64,000 nt of DNA from Margaritifera margaritifera (Eukaryota > Mollusca > Bivalvia > Unionida > Margaritiferidae): contig JAQPZY010001555.1 of assembly GCA_029931535.1 (NCBI GenBank), positions 4,123,001 to 4,187,000 on the forward strand, written 5' to 3'. Of the stretch, positions 56,379-64,000 are shown piece by piece (position 1 is the stretch's first letter; each line of letters begins with the position of its first letter). The position numbers and the translations under genes are program-made. The notes beneath the pieces are model-generated. The model saw only the letters and a list, made by a program, of their open reading frames with translations, was not told the origin of the DNA and did no database searches.

Positions 56379-57862
56379 TGTCACGGAATTGTATGGTTTA
56401 TATCAATATGTATATGTGGTCAAAAATGTATTCGGGTTTCGTTTCTGACTAGAGCGTTACTCGGGGGTTGTTTACTTTTTTCGGCTCTGGTTATTTTGAA
56501 ATACTGAGCGCGATTCACCCCATGCTGCACGTGCAAATTGCCTGCAGTGAAAACTCACGTACCTAGCTTCTGCGCATATCTGTCACAGCTAGAGTACATA
56601 TAGAGCGAATTCTCTATAAACAAATTACACTACGACGAGTCTTGTCAGAAAGCTTACCTCTTTACGGGAGCAAAACTTCAGCTGTAGAGGTATGTGAAAT
56701 TTAAGATTGTATTCTTTATCACTATTCGTTTTATATGACATAATTGTTTCATATATTAGATGTTTTAGAATTTATTCTAAATTCTACAGAGAGTCAATAC
56801 CTAGGTCATACAACGCCATGATATTAGAAATACTATAGGCTGGTTCAAGTTAGCTATATGTTGTAACTGAACCGACGGGTATTATTTACTTATACGCAGC
56901 ATGCATTGAATGATTAATGTAATGTGTAACGAGATGTAATTCATGTGCGCGCATGCGCAACATCTATCAATACAAAGATACTAACCGTGTCATATGTACT
57001 ACACGGTTTAGTTGTTATACTTTTAGCTGTTCCTTATGTATGGTTTGGTGATGCGAAGTCACAGAACTCTGTGTGGTTTCGTGTGACGTGTACGCTGTGT
57101 CTGGTGACGTTGTTTCGGAAGAGTGTACTGGTTTTCTCGATGCGAGGGACCAAGGCTTCTCGACCAACGGGTCTGTGTTAATGTGAAGGCTCTCGAGGGA
57201 TCCTTCAACAGGCTGGGAGGGGTGGACCATGCGTGGTGGCTCCTTGACCATGGACCAGAGCGGGTGGAACCGGAGATACATCTTGGTCGTCAAACGGGCG
57301 CCACGATAGTTATATTTATTGCGTGTTCCATTTTATTGTTATCTCAATATTGCTATTTGTGCAAAATTACATTCATTCCCATTTCAATATCGCTATATGT
57401 GTGATAGATTCATAATTTCATGCATTCCCATTTCATTTTCGTTATATGAACGATATATTCATAAATTCATACATATTCCAATATCGCTTGAAGAATTGAT
57501 AAATTGATGAGTATCATATTGATAAGTGCATAAATCACATGCTTTGGTCACCCTTGGTACTTAATAAGACCTTGTTTATATTGGGGTGTAGATCATATAC
57601 TCTTATTTGTTGATTGGTGATAGGATGCTATTCACGTTTGTTTAAAATTCCATTCGTTAAATTCATCTTTGATTTTTTTCTCGTTGAGTTACTTGTTGTT
57701 GATAGTTCCATGTTAGGAACTTTATAATTTTCCTTATCTTTTTGTTATAATGGTGTCAGATTTGTTCATCTTTAAATTGCGTTTATAAATAAACATCTTA
57801 TTAACGCAGTTGCTTTCGGTGTCTTCACTAATCCAGTCCTCACCCGGCTTCATCCTGTGACA
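56379..57862 (+). mobile_element. Solo LTR (1484 bp) inside the mariner
   Basis: Begins TGTCAC and ends GTGACA, the TG...CA inverted ends of an LTR, and is flanked by perfect 5-bp duplications TCATC (56374-56378 and 57863-57867). A polyadenylation AATAAA lies at 57788, about 75 bp before the end. No internal retroviral genes are present, so recombination between two LTRs probably removed them. Taking it out restores the mariner frame into its KDGNESVE segment, which independently confirms the limits. A Gypsy-type source is likely from the 5-bp duplication, but is not proven. Confidence 0.85.
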
Positions 57863-57867
57863 TCATC

Positions 57868-58765
57868 ATTTTAAAGATGGCAACGAATCCGTGGAAAATG
57901 AAATTCGTTCCTAAAGACCGTTGTCTGTGATTGCTGATCTGCAAGTGACTGATGCAAAGGGGACAATTGATGTAGATGCTCGATACTCAGTGGAAGATAT
58001 TTCTATTATCACGGACATTAATTCTTCAGCTGTTTTTAATATACCGAAGAATCATTTGAAGCTCAGAAAGGTTTGTGCAAGATGGGTCCCACATTTCTTG
58101 TCGACTGATCAAAAACAGACTCAGGTTGAAATCGCCAAACAGTTACTCGCCAAATATGAAAAGAGCTGGGGCGTTTGATTATCACAAGTGATGAAACATG
58201 GATTTACTTTTTTGAACCAGACTCAAGAGAAAACAATACATTTTGGATTGGAGAAAATGAGCAGAGACCACAAAATCGCTCAACGTGGTCAGCCTATCAA
58301 GACAGTTGTATACGCATTATTTTTCGAAAGGCCCGGTCGTCCAGGTACCTGTTTCTGGCTCTGCTAGTGTCACTGCACAGTCTGATGCCTCCAAAGTGTT
58401 GCCAAAGTTGTGGAACACTACCGAACCACCCGTCCGCGAACCTGTTCCAGAGGTACTCTACGACAACGCACCGGCACATAAATCCGGCGTCGTAACAGAC
58501 ATCCTGAAGGAGAATAGTATCCAAACTTTGCCACATCCTCCATACAGCCGTGATATAGCCGCAATATATTTTTGACTGAATCCCGTTATCAAATATTCGA
58601 TGAGGGGCAGACGATCTGGTAGCCATGCTGCTGGAAGTTCAGTATTCCAGTGTATGAACAGCTTGCCAAAAAGTGAATACAAAATGGCATTTAATAATTG
58701 GATAATAAGACTGAGAATGTGTGTAGAGGTGCTTGGCGGTTACTTTGAGGGGATGTACTGACGTA
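57868..58765 (+). pseudogene. Mariner transposase relic, 3' part
   Basis: The remainder of the transposase in several frames: helix-turn-helix part and KQTQVEIAKQLL to 58178, catalytic core to 58575, C-terminal end to about 58760. Frame changes near 58160 and 58300 and a stop near 58572 interrupt it. Confidence 0.85.
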
Positions 58766-58904
58766 CTAATAGAGAACTCTGTTGTACAACACACTAATAT
58801 AATATTGAAACTTTTTAAATACTCCTCGTATATATAATTTAAGTCGATTGCATAAATTTGACAATTCATATTAAGTACTCAATTCAGGTCAAATGTAAGC
58901 GGAA

Positions 58905-59075
58905 GACCTCGAGAAAAACACTACTAGCCTTGAGTAGGTGATCACACACATTACTAACCTTGAATGGGCGATCACAAACATTACTGGCAAAGAGTATGCA
59001 ATCACAAACATTACTAACCTTGAGTTGGCGATCAGCAATATTACTAGCCTTGAATGGGCTATCATTTACTGTGAA
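58905..59075. repeat. ~30-bp minisatellite, about five copies
   Basis: Units of the type CACAAACATTACTAACCTTGAATGGGCGAT. The same minisatellite family recurs at 62500-62775. Confidence 0.9.
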
Positions 59076-59099
59076 TTCGCTTTTATTCGTGGGGTACTA

Positions 59100-60540
59100 A
59101 GTCCATGGTTGCTACAACTACGAATTTAAAGGGTCAACGAGTAATGATTCATCGGTGAAGACAGTTCGCAGTCTTCGTCAATCAGATGTTTATTCGCTAA
59201 TGGAATTAGCAAGGAAAACATAAGTTTTGTCCAAATCAGACCTTAATATTCATGAAAAAGAGCAAATTACAGTCCTCTGGAGAGAGGAATACAAATCAAG
59301 TGTGTAACAAGTAAAATAATAAAATGAGTACGTTAATTTTACAACAAGTAAAATAGGTTTCCAAATATTTTAATGTTCATAAGTACCGATCTATATTGTT
59401 GTGGATGTAGTGAATGACGTCCCACTTTGCTAACTTGACCGACTTTCTTAAAGGTACAACCAATTTTGAATTGAAGATAAACCTAATTTATCACAGAGTT
59501 CATAAATACTGTACTCCATAATCTGTTAACAGCTGATCTTTGTAATCGATCTAGCATATCCACCTGTGTTCAGTTTTAATAACCATTGAATCCCATAGCT
59601 TTGCGGAATGGATCTGGCAAGTAAAAGTCTTTTAAGGTTTGTTAAATGTACCTGTTTTACATCTAATTGTAAAGTCAGAAAAAAACAGATACAACAGATC
59701 AACAACCTTACGGAAACTTTGTTCCAGTCGATGAATCACGACAAATATAAGAATGCATGAATGCAAGACACCTCTTTCCTGCAATGTCACTTTAGGCGGA
59801 AAAAAATAGGAGACTTTCAAACCCACGAGATGTACTATTTTACAATAGTATGTATTTGTTTACTTTCTGTATTTTGAATTACATATACGCCCTTAGATAT
59901 ATGTTGCATAGTGGCTGAAATTATATTTATGTGGTGTTAAAATTTGCTTCAAGTCTGTGTGCGTATGTGTGTGTCCGACTCTATATTATTGTGAAATCTA
60001 AGTACTGCCTCGCCAAACGTTACCCTCCAGAATTATTTCAGAATTATTCTCAGAATTACTTTTTATTAATTTTCAGTCTAGATGTTTCTACTTTTACCTC
60101 CCTATGGAAATCAATTTTACCTACAAAAGCACCGTTATTGCCTTATGCAGATTTTTGCAAAAACTCTTGAATATGAATATAATTAATATCCATTAAAAGC
60201 TGAATCAGACCAATATAGTACATTCTGAAGATAATCGATATAATAAATTGTCTGCATTTGCTTAGATTCCCTGTGAAACTTTTACAATGGAGGCATATTT
60301 TATAAATCAGAAGGTGAAATTGGAACATTGCATAGTCCTTAAATCTTCTCGAAGACTAGACTTTAGATAAATACAGTTCTATTGGAGCACACTAGACTAA
60401 AGTGAATACAAACAGACCTTTACAATTAGAATTTAAATGTTTACTACAATTGTATATCTCAATATCACTTTAGCCTATTCGCTAGATGTATTATTATGTA
60501 AACATTTCATTTGTCATTTTATTAATTACATTGTTCGTTC
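59100..60540. repeat. Macrosatellite-like unit, copy at 59-60.5 kb
   Basis: Segments such as AAGTAAAATAGGTTT-CAAATAT, AATGTTCATAA-TACCGA, TAGTGAATGACGTCC and TGTTAACAGCTGATCTTTGTAATC line up with 60.8-61.1 kb and 63.0-63.3 kb. No gene is evident. Short frames are part of the repeat. Confidence 0.75.
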
Positions 60541-61107
60541 CTAATGTGTTATAATCCAGTAACGTATATGAAGAAACAATAATAGTATACATGTGGTTCA
60601 GTATCTGGAGATAATAGCGTTGACATTAGGGCCAAGTATCTGTACGGGTCATAGCAGAGATCAGAGGGTCATTGGCGAAGAGAAATATTATAGATAGGGT
60701 CCTGTGTGTAAGCTGGTTATAACAGTAATCAGAGGACCTTTTGTCAATTGACATTAATTTGCCAGCGATTATTATTTGTTTCTTTTCAACATTGAGTTTA
60801 TCTCAAGTGTGTAACCAGTAAAATAATAAACTTAGTACGTTAATTTGACGACAAGTAAAATAGGTTTGCAAATATGGTAATGTTCATAAATACCGACCTA
60901 TATCGGCATGCATGTAGTGACTACCGTCCGACTTTGCAACTTTTACCTACTTTCTAAAAGTTAGGACCAATTTTGAATTGAGGAGAAACCTAATTTATCA
61001 CAGAGTTTATAAATGCTGTACTGCATAATCTGTTAACAGCTGATCTTTGTAATCAATCTATCATATGCACCTATTTATATTTTAATAATAGACACAAATT
61101 TAAAAAT
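60541..61107. repeat. Macrosatellite-like unit, second copy
   Basis: Aligns with 59.28-59.6 kb and 63.0-63.3 kb through the same words, and its first part aligns with 55.44-55.62 kb. Confidence 0.75.
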
Positions 61108-61977
61108 ATGCTTGATACACAGTGCTCTTCGTCATTTCCGCTTGACACGAGTAAACGAATCTTAGTGGGTTTTAATCCTAATAACACGCAATACAAAGAT
61201 ACGAGGTCTTCCCGGGCGCTTTATTTTTCGTTGGGCTCTTGTTTCTTCAAATTGAATCAGACCAATATAGTACCTTTTAGATACAATCCTTATAATAAAT
61301 TTAATCAGATCAATATATTACCGTCTAGAGACAATCCTTATCATAAATTAAATCAGACCAATATAGTACCTTCGAGAGACAATCCTTGTAATAAATTGAA
61401 TCAGACCAATAAATTACCGTCTAGTGACAATCCTTATCATAAATTAAATCAGACCAATATAGTACCTTCGAGAGACAATCCTTGTAATAAATTGAATCAG
61501 ACAAATATAGTACCTTCGAGAGACAAACCTTGTAATAAATTGAATCAGACCAATATAGTACCTTTTAGATACAATCCTTGTAATAAATTTAATCAGACCA
61601 ATATAGTACCTTTTAGATACAATCCTTATAATAAATTGAATCAGACCAATATAGTACCTTTTAGATACAATCCTTGTAATAAATTGAATCAGACCAATAT
61701 AGTACCTTTTAGATACAATCCTTGTAATAAATTGAATCAGACCAATATAGCACCTATGAGAGACAATCCTTATAATAAATATATTACAATAATTTGTAAT
61801 AAATTGAATCAGACCAATATAGTACCTTCTAAAGACAATCCTTGTAATACATTTTCTGCATTTGCTTGGCTTCTCTGTGAAACTTTTACAACAAGAGAAG
61901 TATATTTTACCAGTCAGAAAGTGAAATTAGAGCATTGCAAAGTTCTTAAGTTTTCGCGAAGACGCGATTTTAAATAA
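61108..61977 (+). repeat. 48-bp in-frame tandem repeat (12 units) inside a 289-codon open frame
   Basis: Twelve units of 48 bp, each coding KLNQTNIVP-R-NPCN-like 16 residues, run from about 61245 to 61850. An 8-codon insert lies before the last unit. The frame is open throughout, from ATG 61108 to TAA 61977. Unit variants alternate SRD and FRY. The ends of the frame match a non-repetitive segment at about 60178-60340, so this is a local expansion of one word in the macrosatellite. It may be an accidental open frame rather than a gene, since a 48-bp unit without stops keeps the frame by length alone. Confidence 0.85.
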
Positions 61978-62499
61978 ATACAATTCTATTGCATCACAGA
62001 AGACTAAAGGGAACACAAACTGACTCTTACAATTAGAGTTTAAATGTTTACTACGATTGTATATCTCTATATCACTTTAGCCTATTTGCTATATGTATTA
62101 ATATGTAAGCATTTCATTTGTCATTTTATTATTACATTGTTCATTCTAATAAATTCCGTCAAAAACCATTACTTTCGTGGATTTTCTGGATTTGCGTGGA
62201 AGTGGATGTTCTCCTAACATGTTATAATCCAGTAGCGTATTAGAAGAAGATATAATATTTTACATGTAGTTCAGTGTCTGGGCGGGTTATACGATTGTTT
62301 CGATGGACATTCGTCTAGAGACAATATTATTGCAACCAACTCGGTTTGATTGATAGTGACTTCCCACAACGATGGAAAATCGACAAATGAATAATACACT
62401 GAAATAAATATATGGATAGGTTATGGATAAAAGCTCCATAGTGTAATAGCAGCTGTTTAATAATGATCTTGAAGGCAATGAAGTAAGAATACACGGAGA

Positions 62500-62775
62500 A
62501 AAACACTACTAGCCTTGAATGGTCAATCACAAACATTATTAGCCTTGATAGGGCGATCACAAACATTACTAACCCTGAGTAGGCGATCACCAACATGACT
62601 AGCCTTGAGTCGGCGAGCACCAACATTACTAGCCTTGAATGGGCGATTACCATCATTACTAGCCTTGAATGGGCGATCACCAACAATACTAGCCTTGAAT
62701 GGACAATCACCAACATTACTGGACTTGAGTCGGCAATCACCAATATAGTTAGCCTTGAGTGGGCGATCATTTACT
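62500..62775. repeat. ~30-bp minisatellite, about nine copies
   Basis: Units such as GATCACCAACATTACTAGCCTTGAATGGGC, the same family as 58905-59075. Open frames on both strands are artefacts of the 30-bp (10-codon) period. Confidence 0.9.
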
Positions 62776-64000
62776 TTGAATTCACTTGTATACGTGGAAT
62801 ATCAATTTTCACGGATTAAACGGTTGCTACAACTACGATATGAAAGAGCCAACGATTAATTATCCATCCGTGGAGACAATAACATAATCTTTATCCATTA
62901 GATGCATATTCACCAATGGCAGTGCAAATGAAAAAAAAGCATAATCAAAAACTGATACACACACACAAACAAACAGACAAACACAAAAAATGGTCAGTGC
63001 TCTGGAAAGAGGAATGCGAATCAAGTTTATAACTAATAAAGTAATAAACTTTGTTCATTCATTTTACGACAAGTAAAATAGGTTTGTAGATATTGTAATG
63101 TTCATTTGTACCGACTGATATCGTTATGAATATGATGAATGACGTCCGACTTTGCAGCCGTGACTACTTGTTAAAATGTAGGATTCATTTCCAATGTAAG
63201 AAAAATGACTAGTATATCAAACAGTTCATAAATACTGTACTCTGGTAACAGCTGAACTTTGTAATCTGTCCCTCATATCTACATATTCACGTTACAATAT
63301 AGAAACACATTTAAAACTATGTTTGATATTCAGAGTAATTAGTCATTTCCGTTTGAGACGAGTAACCTAATTTAAATGGGTTTCAATCATGACAACCGAC
63401 ACTGGAAGATGCAATATCATCCATCATGCTTTATTTGTCTCTGGCTCTTATTTTTTTTATCTAATCCATAAACAAGAAAGAGAGAGAGAGGAGGGGATGG
63501 GGGGTGGTTAGATAGTACATGAATGGATAGATTAAACTATGGTGCAGATTTGTGCAGTATCGTTCCTACCTTTACAAGTTATCTTGCACTGTCTTCCGTT
63601 TTAATAATGAGTGAATCCCAGGGCATGACACAATAGATCTGGCAATCAGAAGTCTCTTAAGGCATTCTAAATTTGCTTGAATAGTATCTAATTGTAAAGT
63701 CAGAAAAATACATATGTGATTAAACTGGGACTTTCTCTGCTGAAACTACGAATAAGCAACTTTAGGGAATTATGTCCCTCTTTCCAGCAATGTCACTTTA
63801 ATGAATAAAACAGCAAAATTTTATACTCACGAAATTTATTATTTTACAATATTTACGTATGTTATTAGTTTGTTATTGTAAACTACATATACGTCTTTAC
63901 ATATATATTGCATTGTGGCTGCAGTTATTTGTTAAGCGGTGTTAAGAATTGATTTAAAGTCTCAAATCAGCAACGCTTGTTCTATAGAAAATCTGCGTGC
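62776..64000. repeat. Macrosatellite-like unit, third copy (runs off the window)
   Basis: Aligns with 59.1-59.9 kb and 60.8-61.1 kb: GACAAGTAAAATAGGTTTG, GATGAATGACGTCCGACTTTGCA, CAGTTCATAAATACTGTACTC. The end of the window resembles 59.58-59.96 kb (ATCTGGCAA-AGAAGTCT, CTAATTGTAAAGTCAGAAAAA, CAATGTCACTTTA). Confidence 0.7.

Larger units (their letters stand above)
56022..58828 (+). mobile_element. Mariner transposon, split by a solo LTR
   Basis: The left end is CGAGGGGGTATTTGAAAAGTT. The right end, read on the minus strand, is CGAGGAGTATTTAAAAAGTTT. Both are flanked by TA, the mariner target. The transposase relic begins MSEKKNSAATEKR at 56222 and is interrupted at 56379. It resumes after 57867 with KDGNESVE, RPLSVIAD and DVDARYSVEDI (helix-turn-helix), then KVCARWVPHFL, SDETWIYFFEPDS (first catalytic Asp) and DNAPAHKS (second Asp), and ends near 58760 with a KSEYK-AF--WI-RL type segment. 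Stops and shifts (for example TGA at 58571) make it inactive. Without the LTR it would be about 1.3 kb, normal for mariner. Confidence 0.9.

Noticed and set aside
62327..62770. 147-codon minus-strand frame with repeated HSRLV/AHSRL words
   Set aside because: By-product of the 30-bp minisatellite, open on both strands.

Overview
This window looks like nuclear DNA of an invertebrate animal, most likely a mollusc, perhaps a bivalve. The evidence is long intergenic tracts full of short tandem repeats and TA, TC, GT and GATT microsatellites, a tRNA-derived SINE, a mariner copy, and almost no open host genes. The species call is inference; the sequence does not name it.

The centre (about 32962-51840, 18.9 kb) is one integrated Polinton/Maverick-type (adintovirus-like) element. 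It ends in inverted repeats starting AAGCGCGGAC, flanked by a candidate 6-bp target duplication (TTCGAG / TTAGAG). It carries the full family gene set: protein-primed DNA polymerase B (three frames), retroviral-type integrase with chromodomain (two frames), FtsK/HerA-type packaging ATPase (intact), adenain-type cysteine protease (intact), double-jelly-roll major capsid protein (intact), penton protein (one internal stop), and several small basic or membrane proteins. Accessory genes are two single-BIR (IAP-like) proteins, repeated F-box-like proteins, a zinc-knuckle protein on the opposite strand, and three early-looking genes at the two ends. At least five frameshifts and six in-frame stops show that this copy is decaying, unless some breaks are assembly errors or recoding.

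The most unusual signal is that the three end genes (33259-33453 minus, 33693-34337 plus, 50969-51391 plus) are each followed within 26-67 nt by a hairpin, GGTCCTTTTAAGGGCC. It matches the animal replication-dependent histone mRNA 3' stem-loop, with an ACCCA-type flank (CCCCA at one site) and a downstream U7-like purine box (AGAAAAGA). None of the three proteins is a histone. The element therefore appears to use the cell's S-phase histone mRNA 3'-end pathway for its end genes, while the protease gene has an ordinary AATAAA. The outer two hairpins lie inside the terminal inverted repeats.

Left of the element (1-32.9 kb): dispersed tandem repeats, a 3.4-kb inverted-repeat transposon (14291-17719) with a small C2H2 zinc-finger frame, minus-strand relics resembling an older Polinton (25.2-28.9 kb), a SINE, a hAT-like MITE (30837-31140), and a Gln-rich minus-strand frame just outside the insertion. 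Right of the element (51.8-64 kb): an unidentified GC-richer tract with decayed minus-strand frames (52.7-54.6 kb), then a macrosatellite-like repeat. A mariner (56022-58828) lies in that repeat and is itself split by a solo LTR (56379-57862, 5-bp duplication TCATC). The same repeat carries 30-bp and 48-bp minisatellites.
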